Assembly: GCA_024516035.1 (NCBI GenBank)
Contig: CM044960.1
Span: 12,608,818 to 12,672,817 of the forward strand
Length of the DNA stretch: 64,000 nt
DNA from: Bactericera cockerelli
Taxonomy: Eukaryota > Arthropoda > Insecta > Hemiptera > Triozidae
Direction of reading: 5' to 3'
Shown one piece after another: positions 12,286-26,600 of this stretch (its first letter is position 1; each line of letters starts with the position of its first letter). The notes beneath the pieces were generated by a model, which was given only the letters and a program-made list of their open reading frames with translations, was not told where the DNA came from and did not search any database. The position numbers and the translations under genes are program-made.

Positions 12286-12810
12286 CAGTCTTTTTTTTAT
12301 TTTGTAGCCATGAAACAGCAGTTATTGTAGACACTTGTGGTCTGTAGCCTGCCCATCCCGTAGCGGGCCCCCTCTAGGGGGAGAGAAGTGCCGCAATACT
12401 TCCCATTTACAGTCTTTTTATTTCGTAGCCATGAAACAGCAGTTATTGTAGACACTTGTGGTCTGTATTGTAGCTTGCCCATCCCGTAGCGGGCCCCCTC
12501 TATTAAGGGGGAGAAAAGTGCCGCAATACCTCCCATTTACAGTCTTTTTATTTCGTAGCCATGAAACAACAGTTATTGTTGACACTTGTGGTCTGTATTG
12601 TAGCTTGCCCATCCCGTAGCGGGCCCCCTCTATTAAGGGGGAGAGAAGTGCCGCAATATTTCCCATTTAGGTGCTGAGTCCACACGACGAGCGCAACGGA
12701 AGGTATCCCTTACAAACAACTGTAACCAAATTTTGAATATATTTTTTTGTCGAATCTGTAGATCGAACCCGGGAACTTTGTGAGTATTTTACCACTGGAC
12801 TAACCGTTCA
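12286..12810 (-). repeat. Family C SINE (reverse) with internal ~125-bp triplication
   Basis: Three tandem units of about 125 bp (from roughly 12288, 12412 and 12538) each hold TAGCCATGAAACAGCAGTTA or a close variant, then 'gtagcgggccccctct' and 'agtgccgcaatac'. The tRNA-like head in reverse follows at 12680-12810. Confidence 0.8.
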
Positions 12811-13579
12811 CTCATAAAGAGGGAGTTATGAATGTGACTGTGACATAACATCTTTTCACTCAAATTTTATTATTGAATGCAAATTCCTATCATCATGATT
12901 TTAGTTGTAATTTCAAGCAACTTGTAGTTACCAGCATTTCTACTTTAGGTATTTAGTTTCCTAGGTGTAAGTGTCTTTTTTTTGTAAATTCATTCTCCAT
13001 CATTCATCGCTCATTTCATGTTTCTATTTTTCAATAACTTTTGTTACAACTGAAATTTTTAAAATAAAAGAACCGACTATTTTTGTTTTTTTACAAATGT
13101 GTTCATTTTGGTTTTAATTGGGCTGGTATGCAAATTTGTAAAACCCTTAAACAGATGCATCGTTGAAAAAAAATAACTGAAAGTTATGTTTTTTTTTTTT
13201 TTTTTTTTTTTTCAACAAATAACTTTTATTTATTAAAATTTTTGTTATTTACAATGGATGAAAAAAATATAAGTATCAAAAAATACAAAGACAAAATTTT
13301 AAATCACAAGTATCCCATAGCCTAATGTACTTATTAAGTATGTGCTAGTGTTTTGTTGACTTGTGTTTTAAAATATAATTAATTGGTTTTGCATTTACAG
13401 GCGTCAATGTCCATTTGCTAGATCAATGTGCTATTTAGAATAATATTGACGTATCAGAGTTTAATTTCACAGAATTACTAGTTATTATGTATTGACACAG
13501 TTCAATCTAGAGAAATCATAGCAAACCTACCAGCATAACTTTTCTTTCCAATTTATCCGAAAAGATTTATTACTATCCA

Positions 13580-13765
13580 AAATTATTATTATTATTTAGC
13601 ACTTTATTAATATGGACATAAATATATACAACGCAGATAATTACAAATTAATACACAATATAAGAAGTAGTAAAAAGAGAAAAAATAAATAAATATATAC
13701 ACACATGTCCTAACTATACGAAGGGGTTATTGCCTTTGGCAATCTCTTCCACCCAACCCTTATTA
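13580..13765 (-). repeat. Family G retroposon (reverse)
   Basis: AATAAAGTG-type tail in reverse at the left; GGGGTTATTGCCTTTGGCAA and the 'cttccacccaaccc' hallmark at the right. Confidence 0.7.
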
Positions 13766-14299
13766 TCATTTAGAATAATAAACTTTTCTTTCAGATTTAA
13801 CTGTTACTACTATCCAAAATTATCTTTCGAAAGTTCATAAGGACAAAATAAGGTTGCGGTAATCTCCACCAGTGATGGTTGTAAGTTGTAACGCTATTCC
13901 GGTAAGGTCAATCATGGATTGCAATCCTTGTATTTTTTTCAATATTTAAACTGTTTCTCCTTGATAAACCGTCGATGTCTCAATCGCAGCAGATAACTTT
14001 GAGATAAAATTGTAAAACTTGCGAGAATACCCCAAGCTTTGACGTCAATACACTTAGAAACTTTACATCAACGTAAAAACAATGCTCCTCATTATTCACT
14101 GGAAATAAAACACAAGCGAAATAATTTATACATATATGTAGATTGTAGATATATCTCATACGTCTTGATGAATTTGTTACAATAACAAATTTAATGTTGA
14201 GGTTTAAGAATATATACAAAGTTTACTCTTCCTTTTGAAAGTTTGATTTTGCTGGAGTTGCGTGTGACCATAATAATTTATGGACGTATCATTTATAAC

Positions 14300-14460
14300 G
14301 AAGGTATCCCCTACAAAAGACCTGTAACAAAATTTAAATAATTTTTTTCTGTCGGCTCTGGGGTTCGAACCCGGGATGCTGGTTCATGCGGAAAGCTGAA
14401 TGGCAAGCTTGTACTCGTACCTTAACACTAATCGTGCGCTCACCCTAAGAACTTCTAGTT
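14300..14460 (-). repeat. Family C SINE head (reverse)
   Basis: Box B complement GGTTCGAACCCGGGATGC preceded by 'ctgtcggctctgg', as in other C copies; body truncated. Confidence 0.65.
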
Positions 14461-15650
14461 TGATCATCTTTTCATTGTTTTTCTTGATTTATCTATCGTT
14501 ACAGCCGCCCTGACCTACCAAAGCCTACCTTATGTAACTTTACTGATTGCTTTTCTTCCTTTAGAGGTTAAGCCTTGTAAAAGAGAGAGAAATCGCGCGT
14601 GTTTGACTAACTTCTCATAATAACATTATTTATCTAATCAAATATAATCAATATTTTTTTAATAAATTGTTGTTTAGAATGATAAAAATGAAAAAGTTAT
14701 TGAGGAAAATACAAGTATATGAGGATATATTTTTTTCGTCTTTGTAATTTTTATCTTAGTCTCAATATGTTCCATATTATGCTTTATGCATTGGTGGTCA
14801 GAGTTTTGCTATTAAAACTAGCGTTTGGATCGTTACAATTCTACCCAAAAAAAAAAAACTGAACTGGTGTGAAGATCTCACAGCTTTCCTTATCCCTCTA
14901 GCAGTCTAGCTAATTAAAGTTAAAGTCCGCCTGTAGTACCCGGTCAAAGTTAACCATAGTCTGGAGTTTTAAACTATCATTTTTCGGATCCCTCCAACGT
15001 CATTTCAAAAAAATTGCCTGATGTGCTTTTAATGGTGATTTTTTAAGTTTTTAACATTTTTTAAGTTAAATTATAAAAAGTTTAATCACTTAATCCTACT
15101 ATTTTCCATTTAAATGGGCCTAGGTGATTTCGAACTGATCGGTGAAATATACGTTTAGTAATGTTTTTTACTTTTATGAAACCTTACAGTTGAAAATACT
15201 GAAAATCGGTGATCTACTTTATTGACATCTTAGCGTAACGGAAAATTGTAGCGTTATAAAAGTAACGTATGTATTCCATTTTGAACTACGAATATTTATT
15301 GACGTGCCATGTGCTATCATTGATTTTTTTTATATATATAAGATAAGCCTTCATCCTTATTCTCTCTTGGTTAAAGTTACCTATACATATACCTATCAGA
15401 CCATAATAAAATTGCCTCCACAGAGCTAAGTAGAAGTATTGAAAACATAAGGTCAAGAATGTATATAATTTCAAGTCCGAAATAGCTACTCGTGAACCCG
15501 TCTGAATTGACGTAGGTAACGTACTCGGAGGTAGATGCGCGGATTGCATTTTCGTAATACGAGAGAAGGTTAAAACCCTGAAGTATGAATGAAAATGTTG
15601 ATAAAACATCGTTCTTCAAATGGACTAATAATAATATATAACGTCTGGCT

Positions 15651-15812
15651 CATGGGCGTAGGAAGGGTTTGGCAAAGGGGGGGGGGGGGCAAAAAACTCT
15701 TCAATATATTGGAAGGGGGGGGTGAAATTTTTCTTCAGATAGGTGACTGCTTATAATTTTATAATGAAAGGGGGGGCAGCGGCCCCCTTGCCCCCCTGCT
15801 CCTACGCCCATG
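15651..15812. mobile_element. hAT-like MITE with 8-bp target-site duplication
   Basis: Terminal inverted repeats CATGGGCGTAGGA / CCTACGCCCATG enclose G-run and C-run rich DNA. The 8-bp GTCTGGCT flanks both ends (15643-15650 and 15813-15820). An 8-bp duplication is typical of hAT elements. No transposase is present. Confidence 0.85.
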
Positions 15813-17440
15813 GTCTGGCTTCTTCGTATAAGGTTGGTTCAAGAAAAGGCGCTGGTAATTTTTTTTAGATTTTAACATATTAACGGGTTAACCCATGTTT
15901 ATGGTAATATGGGTGCCTCAAAAAAGATTGCGAATTACCCACTATGGAGGAATACTATTTTAATCCATTTGCCGTAGAATCAATGATGCCCCTGGTGTTA
16001 GATGTGAGATAGCCATAAAATTATATATAATTATATTATTAATTTTTACCGGGGTCATTTTAGGGTTAATATTTTTGGATCACAATAATATATTATGAAT
16101 TTAAGCATGGAACGTGTGCACTTGCCTTGTGACGTCATATTTTTCTATGGCGTAGAAGTTCGTTACGATGCGTCATCTTTTATTGTCACTTTGAATTTTT
16201 TATAGCCATGCGAATATGAGACTCAACATTGTGTAATGCGAATTAATAATAAATTATTTGCACTATACTAACGAGCAATAAATTCAGGACATATCTTTCT
16301 GTTTTCACATTTAAATTTTCCACCAAGCATTTGGCGTCCAAATTTCACAATTTTCATTTTTCTTTTCTCGAAATAATTTAAAGATTTTTATATATTTTAC
16401 ATTGTGCGCTTTTGGTATAGATTACCTAATAGCTTTTGAAAATTAGTTTTTAAACAACGTGGATTTTTTTGTTTGTCCCAACTTTACACTGTACTTTAAG
16501 GACCGTTAATAGCGTAAAATATCTTAACCCGGGGTCCCACTGATTGCAACATTTTGTCTCGCAACGTTGCGCTCCGCAACATTTCACTTCCTTTGAAATT
16601 AATGAGACTGAACCCCACTGACTGAAGAAATATTGCTCCACAACAACAGTGCCACTGCCCAGTGATTTGAGACATTCGGGGCGTAGCTCCTCTGCTGCCG
16701 AGAACCTCGCAACAGTTTTCTTGCAAATACATTGAAGTCAGTTTATGAAAAATTTAAAAATTCAATATCAAACAACAATGTTTATTGTGAATAAATATAT
16801 AAATAGTATGTGTTTCACATTTTTCTTATAAATAACTATAGATAAAAGGCTAAAACTAATTAAAAACTAATGTGGCAGAACCAACCATTATTATTATTAT
16901 AGTTGTTGCGAAGCTTTGTGAGACGAAAGTTGCGCCCAGTCAATTCTAAATGGTCTAAAATCCAAATTATTTGCTTGTGCATACACCTACATTTTACACA
17001 TACATTTTATGGACGCTATCCTTGTCCCATCTACGCAGATGTAAGCTAACGCGCGCATTGGAGTTTGATAACGTTGTTTATTTTCTGATAAAAAGTTCAT
17101 TCCATTTTCATTTATCATTTGAACCTTACAAGAAGTAAAGCAATTTTAAATTTTAATACAAATTTCCTTCAGTCCTGTAGCAGTCTTCTGATTGATCAAG
17201 TAATCAAGTTATCAGAAAAACTAGACTTTGCAGTTGTAACTACAGTTTTGGGATCTTTATAGTTTCTTGAGAAATTTTATTGAAATACCTACAGATTTTG
17301 ACATTTTCATTATAAAACTTCCCAACACTAGTTCTGGTTTTTTTTTTTAACTTTAGTAATGAAACTATGAGATCAGCAGTTGAGTGGGTGTTTTAAAAAG
17401 TGTTTTTCCTGTTAAGTGATTCTGAGGTGTAAATTTCACA

Positions 17441-17600
17441 ATGAATCTTTCATTTGCTGGCTGTGGATTCCTTGGTATCTATCATGTCGGTGTAGCAGTC
17501 TGCTTCAAGAAATATGCACCTCACATGCTGGTGGAGAAGATTGCCGGAGCATCCGCAGGAGCTGTAGCAGCTTGTTGCTTGCTATGTGACATGCCACTTG
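17441..17600 (+). CDS. bmm: bmm exon 1, oxyanion hole and GASAG nucleophile
   Basis: ATG in context TTCACAATGA. Encodes [20 protein letters not shown] through IAGASAGAV; donor GTAAGA; phase 1. Confidence 0.92.
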
Positions 17601-20600
17601 GTAAGAGACTAACTAAAGCCATAGTTTATACTTGTTTAGAACCTTCATACTCTTAGAAGCTGCCCTTGTAGTAAATATCATTGAAACTGTATAATATGAT
17701 ACAGAAATAATAACCCAAGTATAACAGAATCTTGCTAACTTAAAATCCCATCAACTCTAAAGACTTCTTTGGCCCTTGTGGAACATTGCGCCTTATTCAA
17801 AACAATTGATAACCCACAATGACACTTTGGTCATTCAAAATTCAAGTTAGTAGGATTCTACTTTATTTGAGTTGAATTTCTCTTATAGATTGAATGTTTT
17901 ATTGAATTGAGATAAAACTATCCTCATTCATTTCCTGCTTTCTTCTGGTGTTTACAACCCCACTCAAGCTGAATGACGTTAATCGAGTAAAGATATTCCA
18001 AGTTAGTTGCATTTCTAGTGTATATATTTTTTTCAACATTGATGATTGAACTACCTAGCATGTATTATTTTTGTAAGGCAGAGGTCATCTGGTGCACTGC
18101 AGTGTGCCTAGATATTTTTAATTATGAGTGTTTCACTTTTTTTTCGTATTCATATAAACAGCAGCTATTGTAAATACTTGTGATGCCTGCCACTCTCTAA
18201 ATCCCCAAATCTTCATTTCAACTGTCACACAATGCACTCTGCTTGATTATTGCAATCAAATTAACCAATCAGAGTGCCTTGTGTGACCATTAAAAGGGAG
18301 ATTATGAGAGTAGAGAATGTTTCTGGAAGAAGCTACAGGTCAACACAAGCAAATTACAAAATTAGAAATTAGTCTAGATATAAGAATGAAATTTATGCAA
18401 AGAATAACACATTTCTTGTGTCTAATTTTGGTGATTAGAATGTGTTTAAAAGTTGTTTATTTTATCAATGCTGGAGTAGAGAGAAACTTCCAAAGTTCTG
18501 TTTATTTATATATTATTTATTATTTTATATGTGTGAATTCTTGCCATCTGTGGGAGTATGGGTGTAAATTAAGTATTGCGTTATAAATCCATTATGTGAC
18601 TAAAATAAATAAATAAAAAATCACTCATACCTGCAACTTAGCTCTAGCATATTATAAAACTTGCCCTTGCTTTTATTATGTTTGAAATTAATATTTACCT
18701 ACTTTCTTTACAGTTAAATTTTAAATAATTAATAAGTATAATACATAGGTAAGCCACTTTTTTGTGCTCAAAAACATTTATTGTTAGAGGAAGTTGACAG
18801 TATCTAGCCTGTGGTTTGCAATAGTAAAATGGCACCCTTACAATTCTTTGTGTCTACACTGTTTACAATTGGTTGATCTGACAATAGTATTTATTTACAC
18901 ATTTTATAGCTAGCATAATTAGTGTTAACTACATCACTCATATAATCCTTTGTTGTGAGAGGTGGCCTCTTATCTTTATGATTAGAAGCACCTGTGAAAT
19001 CAAAGCAGTGCAAATATTTTGATAAACCATGATAACCTGGCCATTGTTCCAAAGAGAGAACAGTCTTAGTAAACTTATGAAAGGAAATAATGATGAAGGC
19101 AAAATATTAATATGAACCCTGGTGATAGTTAAACTTTTTATTCTATTTTTTCTACACTATGAAAAATTACACAAAGATAAGTAGTAGAAGAAATCTATGA
19201 ATGTACCTACCAAGTATAATATACCTACTTTGACATCAACATGTTTTCCCTATTCCAGTAGGTATAAGATTTAATACTTATGAAGGTGGTGGTGGGTTTT
19301 GCTTTTTTTCATAAACATAAGCACTATGTTAAAAAATATGCAACATAAAAAACAACCCTCAACAATGATAACACAAGTTATTTTTACATTAGAAAAATGA
19401 TAACAAATCATATTTTGACGTAGGTTGCCTTTTTTCTTCTGAGGTAATAGTTATCTAATTGTTCTATCCTTTGAGTCATACCTACTCATCTCTTAGTTCT
19501 GTCAGTTGAGTTTTTCTTATTGGCATCTTGGCTTGAAATGAACATCTTACATAGCTCAACAACTCAGTCTAAATCTGAGACTTACCTATTATAGTACCTG
19601 ATAGATAATTATATCCTATAACATTTTAAGTAGTAACAAGTATGATAAGTCTCGGAATAGGTTAGTTGATGTTGCCAATCAGTCAGTCAGTGGGGCATGT
19701 CAAGGATTATTTTCTATTTTTTTTTTTTTTATCATATAAAGGATTTTCAACATTTAAAAAACTTCAAACATTAAAAATGGTGAAGGTATTGCAATTATTA
19801 TAGGGGCTTATTTTTTTAAAAATATTTTGCAAGGAGTATGATGTGTTTCTTAACCTAATGGTACTTATTGCCTATTGACCTGTTCATCTTAGTTAGAATA
19901 GTTAGATGATTAATAGTTGACCTGTTCATATTGAGATAATTTATATAGCTGACCTCTATTCCTTGTGCATGTGAGACATCAGTTACTAGTTGACCTATGA
20001 GATAATTACTAGAGTTAATGAGTAGCGCATGTGAGCTTGGACTGCAATTCCCAGCTGGAACAATGATCCTTGTACTTGTACTCGGGATTCAATCTCTTTT
20101 TTTTAATTTTTTTTTTTTTTTTTTTAAAGATGAGTGTTTCACAGCCTTTTTTATTTCGTAGCCATGAAACAGGAGCTACTGTAGACGCTTGTGGTCTGTG
20201 TTGTAGCCTGATGGGCGAGAAGTGACACAATACTTCCCATTTAGGTGCTGGGTCAACACGAGCGTACCGGAAGGTATCCCTTACAAATAACTGTAACCAA
20301 ATTTTGAATACAATTTTTTGTCGGCGCGGGGGTTCGAACCCGCGACTTTCCGCATAGCAAGCGAGTGCTTAACCACTGAGTTATTCGTGCGTTCTGTTAC
20401 TATTAGAGATCTGGTGCTAATTTATTATTATTATTATTTGTATACAGTGTGAGTGTATAATTGTATATCTATAACCATATTATAAAATAGAGGTTTCTAT
20501 AAACTGTTTTTTCGTCAGCCAGAGCCCCTTACATATCACAAGGCGACACCACGTCATTTTGTAATTCATAAAATTGTTAAGAGTCTTATTCTCTGTGTAA

Positions 20601-23600
20601 AAGCGCTCTTTCAAGACATTCCTTATGACCTAATTTATAAACCAGCCAATTGATTAGAACCAACCTCTTTCTCCCCCAAAACTTCATTTTCTACAAACCT
20701 GAGAAAATGAAAAGTCTAAAATGACATACTCATGAAAATGACCATAGTCAGACCATTTCTGATTTAATTTCTATCAAAGTGATGAACTCACTAATTGAGG
20801 TAGCGTTGGTTCGGATCCCACTCAGTGCATACATTTTTCCTCAAATATTTCAGAATTCGACCACATAATAACAGTTGTTTTAGTGCAGAAATAAGGTGAT
20901 GAATAAGTATTAAATATTTTGTATTTCCCATGCTGAAGTACGGCGAAGCAGCAGATCGTATTGATTTATTGTTCAAGTAATAAACACGTGCTTTTGTGTA
21001 CGTGATGTGCATCTTGTCTGATGATGTAGATGTTAAGTAGTAAATCCACACAGGTAATATCTTGACTCTTATCATTCATTGACAAGGTGTACAATTTCTA
21101 CAGTTAAAATTGGTGCTTCTTTACTGGCTCTACGGCTTTTGCCCGGCCTCTTGTGGATTAAGGCACTGTTTGAACAGCAATTTCAACCGCTTCCTAGCAG
21201 CTCCTGAGAGTTTCATTAAGATTTTGACGCTTTTCAATAGCTTCTGAGAGATGTTCCTGTTAGTCGCATTTTACGACAGGGGGAACCTTCCGCGGTCTTA
21301 TTCTTAGCCGAGAGCAACACGGAACTTGTTCTACTCAAAGAACCTCCAGATTGCACCTTACCTTTCTTAGGGGACCTCTGAATTATTGACTCATTTCATT
21401 CTATGTTGAGGCTCTATGACTCTCAATTAATTCCAAGTTGAGACCTCGAGACTAGTTATTATTATTAAAGAGGAAGTTGTGACGTCATCGGTATAATGAA
21501 ACACATGTGAGACAGACAGGCAGATTCCACTGCACGTTCCTAGTCGCGTGACCCCACACTCGATGCCCGTGATGAATACATTCATCCTAATATTCAGAAT
21601 GATAATAGGTACTACTTGTCATCTCAGTAACATTGAATTTTCGCCCTCGTAGAAAAAGATTTTACAGTAGTACCTAAGTAGTTATAATATCATTGGACTC
21701 ATTGGAGGATGGGCATATCCACATCTACCTCTATGTATTGTAAATACTTGAAAAGTAAACAAATAAAATTAATTTAAATCTTCTATTCCCGTGACATGGG
21801 ATTTTTAATTTTAATTAAATGTTGGTGTAACTGGACAACTTCATTAGCTTATTTAATTCCCATGAAGGCCTCTTCTGAGATCTTTCATATTTCTGGAGCT
21901 ATAGTGTTTCATGAGTCCAATGTTGTCCAACATCTCTTACTTAATTCACTAGTCCGGATCTCGTGATTTTGTTGATTTAAAACAGGATCATATAATAATA
22001 AGGGCCGAATTATAATATTATAAAACAGTATTAAATTGAAGATATGTTAGACCATCGATCCCTGAAGTCGGAGTTTCAACCAATCACAGCACACTATAGC
22101 TTATCTTAAGGGACAGTCTGGCTTATCTTGGGTGGAAGAGATTGCCAAAGGCAATAACCCCGCCCTATAGTTAGGACATGTGTATATATTTATTTATATT
22201 TTCTCATTTTTTTTCCGGTTTTACTTCTTCTTATATCGTATATTAATTCGTAATTAACTGTTTGTATAATTATAAATATGTCCTTATTTAATAAAGTGTA
22301 TAGTAATATTAATAATATCTTAAATTTTATCCTGATTTATAATTCGGACCTTAGACTTGTATAAATTAATAGAGAATCTACTAGTACTAAAATGAGAAGC
22401 AAAATTATTCTTACTGTTCAATGTTTGTGCACTGCGCAGTGCAAGTTGAAGAAGTTATTGAGTGTTTTTAAAAACAAAAACATTAAAATGAAAGGAAATT
22501 CCAGTTTTCATATGAAATAATTGATTAGGTCTTATGCATACTAACAAGCTTTCTAAAAATAATCCAGGATGATAAAAAGCAGTTCAATGCCGCTATTTTT
22601 GTTGTTCCATCCGATTTTTCCATTATTGTACTTTAATCTCTCTCTAGTACTCTAGTCTACATATTTTATGTAATGATGGCAAAAAGCAATAACTAAGCCT
22701 GCGTCAATGGCACTTACACCAGTTCCCGTGAGGTCGCTGAAGTTAGGCTATATCTAGCAAGGTGAAGACTTGGTGGGTGACTACAGTATGGGCCTCATTA
22801 AATATGGTTCTACCCGACTTAACTCAGACTAAATGAGTTTTGTATGGGTAGTAAGTAGGTTTGTAAGTTTCTTGCAAATGGAATGATCCAAATGACAAAA
22901 AATGTTGAGCAAAAAAAGGCAATAACTTGTCGAGCTATTTTTGGACAGTAAAAATGAGGTCTCCTATAAATAAGGCCTATTCTTACCAATTATTATCTTT
23001 AATTTTATCAAGAATTTCGGATGTTTACTCAAAATGGCCGTCTATTTATTCTAGCGGTTTATTGATAACGCGTTTCGTTGATAGTCGGAAATAGCGCGAC
23101 TTATTGACAAGAGATTATCACAAAGGCCAAGAGCTATTGTAAGTGTGTCACTCCTTGGGGCCGGTAAGTAAGAGGCAAACAAACATTTGGAATCTAGATT
23201 ATACTATAGGGAGTTGGAAATGGGACCATGTTACTGATATTTTCGGTTAAGTCTTAAAAATTGCTTGGATATGTATATCCGCTCATTTTATTGTCATAGT
23301 GGATACAGCCGCACTAATTGTATCTCACTGCAGCAATACCTCTCCCTGTCCCTCTCTTTATGTATAATCTCTTTTATATATGTATTAAGATAGATACATA
23401 GACTAACTGCATCTGTCTCTTCGATAGGAAACAAATTAGTCGGGAGAAAAAAATTATATACTTACTATCAACGCACTACGTTCTATTTTTGCCAAGTTCA
23501 TTTTTTACAACAAAAAAACATTATTATTATTTTTTTATTGAAAGATATTTTAATGTTCCTGGTTTAGGTGAGAATTAAATTAATATTCCATGGCCAAGTT

Positions 23601-26600
23601 TATGAATGTGTTGGCATATTACATTAGCATACCTACCTACAATTTTTCTTCAAGTTTTACCATACATAAATATTATGATAAAGATGGCACCGTCTCGAAT
23701 GATCTAGATTTAAAGAGAAGTTAAACAACTGAAGGCGATGGTATAAATAATGCTAAATCTTAGTCAAAATGAGACAAAGGCGCGTTGTCAGAAATGTCGT
23801 TAAAAAAAAGACACAGGTACAAAAATTTAATATACATAATTATACAATTATACACTGTCTGTCCCGGTAGCTCAGTGGTAAAGGCGGCAGTCTGTGAATC
23901 CAGAGATTCTAGAGGTCGCGCAGGTTCGAACCCCAGCCGGGACATGACAAGTTATCCTCCCCCATTTGGGATTTTAACCACATAATAATATGTCTCGGGC
24001 TTACTGCTGAAATAATGGGACTTTAATAGACCGAATCGGGCAGTATAAATAAAGCTATGTTTTTATTACTATTACATACAAGTATTCATTTTGTTGATTG
24101 GACATGGACTTTTAGGAATCTAAATTTACCATCTCAATTGTTTTTTATTTAATTTTCATAACCAAACAATTATTCGGAGTCCGTTTGCTCTAAGTTGAAT
24201 GATAACTGTGATAAGCGAGAGAGACATGGGAATCAGGCTCTATTAGCTGTGTAAATATTATGAATTACTTGTAGGTTTAGGTGAGCTATTCACCCTGTCA
24301 ATAGAATCACATTCCACAAATGCCTGATTTGTTTTTTTCCAAGAAAATACATGTGATTTAGATTTTAAATTTGGCTATTACGTGTGGTAGTTCTTACTAT
24401 AAACATAATAAAGTAAATGTGTTTCTTTATATTATTATATCATGATTTTAGTTGGTAGCGCAGAATTATAGGACTATCCTTTTCCTTGAATATCCTAATC
24501 TCCTAATGTATCTTGGTTTTTCTATAATTCCGCCACTGCTCGCTGCTTACATTATACAGCCATTCATTACTTATGTTTCCTCACGAGGTATTAGTGGCCT
24601 CCCTAAAATCCAAAGTACAGAGCTTAAAAATTCCGACTCCGATGTGAGTCGAACCCAGGTCACCGGCATGCCTAGCTTAGCAAATCTTTGCTCAAATTGA
24701 CTTCGTGTTATGTCCACCACCTTATCGATCGAGCTACAGCGGTCGGTTTCAGTTAGTTCTATAACAGTTAACTTTATAGGTATTCAAGATTTCATTAGAA
24801 TAAGTAATTATGTAGGTGGAAAAAAATAAAAATTGAACAGGACAGTAATGATTATAAAAATAGGCGTTATTTACACACTGCGAAATGGGTCAATAAGAAC
24901 CTTTAATCTAGTCGTTTTGAGTAATTTTAATTACCATTACTGGGGATTAAAATGACCATACCTTACCTGATTGCCCTAAAGTGCTCAAGATCACCTATGT
25001 ACTGTTGGAAGTTACTGGGCATGAGATTTTGTATTGTGAAACATAATATTTTTATAAATTAATCATAGTCTTGACTTAATATTTTTTTTTTGCAAATTTT
25101 TGCGTCTACTGTCGGGATTTATTCAAATATTGGACTTTACAATCAGCTACATTTCCTATGTTTATTATACAAAGGAAACGCTAATGTCAGCCGGGTTATC
25201 AGAATATTGGAATGTTCTCATGTGATAAGATGTTACCGAAACTGTCGTTGTTACATAACGAGGCCAGAGATAGAGTCCGTGTCAATCCAGAAGCGGAGGC
25301 GTGTTCTGGAAAAGGGTAGTCTTCTGGCGGAGTTCTGCAAAAGCATCTGTACCCGGAACACCGAACAGTAGAATTGTCGTGTTAACACGAATAGATTCGG
25401 ACAGACGGCAGACGGCGACGAGTGCCTGTGTCCTATTCATGCTCGGCGTTGCTTAACTTCAGTGATGTGGTGACAATGAGTCTATTTCTAGACAGCCCGA
25501 GATTTAAATCACAGAGCGCTCTCATCGGTTGGAAGTGCTTGTCTGCTTCAAGCTACAGCCAGGCCTAGCATCTCTACTCGGTCATCAATGTGCTGTCTCC
25601 TCTTGAAAGTGCTTACAAAGCAACTATCTTACTTCTGAGCGCACGAATAGCTCATCGGTAAGATACCGGAACCCCCGAGTCCATAACAAAATAAAATTGT
25701 ATTCGAAATTTGATTACAGTTGTTTATTTATAAATTCCAGTGCGTTCGTATTGACCCAGCACCTAAATGAGAAATGTATTGTGCCACTTCTCGTCCATCA
25801 GAGAGGAATTATACTACAGGAGGGCAGGCTACTACACGGACCACAAGCGTCTACAGTAGCTCCTGTTTCATTGCTACAAAATAAAAAAGGCTTTGGAACA
25901 GTTGAAACACTCATCTTTACCAAGTTAAATGATACCTTTGCATGTGTATTAATTTACATACAGATTATAAGTTTTATGCATAATCCCATTAGGGTTGGGA
26001 TTATGCATAAAATCTCTTCCACCCAACACAAAAGGGAGTGGGTAGAAGAGATTGCCATAGACAATAACCCCACCCTTTAGAGACATATGTTTATATATTT
26101 TTTTCTATTCTTTTTCCTTTTTATTGTATATATTGTTTCCATTGTTATAATAATTATTTTTACTGTACATAATTATGTCTTTTTATATCTAATAAAGTGT
26201 TTCATAATAATAATAATAATTAGGAAACACTATGGTACCTCGTAAGGCCTTGCTGGCATCTTAGATTATCTTTTTAGTTCAGTGTCAGTTTTCTGTCGCT
26301 GAAATGGTTGTGGTCTAGCGAGCTCTATTCTTATCGGTGGGGTGGGTTCACACTACATTTTGCATGATCCAATAACTACCCACGTCCAACTCACAGTAGA
26401 AGAATGTGTAGACGTCAAACCATTTAATTGCTGGGATATAGTCGTAAACAAAAACAGTCTGATGTTTTGCTCATTAATTACGTTTCAGACTTCAGCCAAT
26501 GAGAAAACAAGTTTTAGATACGCATTTTGACAATGTTGTTCTTCTTGCAGTACCAGTTTTATTTATTTACGTTGAAATTTATTCGTGGTTTCTAAACGGA

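Larger units (their letters stand above)
11880..17440. other. Intergenic spacer, FASTKD to lipase
   Basis: Contains the FASTKD 3' flank, family C repeats, a family G copy, a hAT-like MITE and long A/T runs (for example the T-run near 13190). No conserved coding exon was recognised. Open frames at 15286-15619 (minus) look like chance frames. Confidence 0.6.

Noticed and set aside
12297..12666. Two minus-strand open frames with repeated IEGARYGMG
   Set aside because: Both are translations of the triplicated family C SINE.
15286..15619. Overlapping minus-strand frames of 107 and 80 residues
   Set aside because: No recognised domain, AT-rich codons and no flanking gene structure; probably chance.
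23858..23945. tRNA-like gene with boxes A and B
   Set aside because: Head of a family A SINE: same body and tail as many other copies, and the cloverleaf is degraded.
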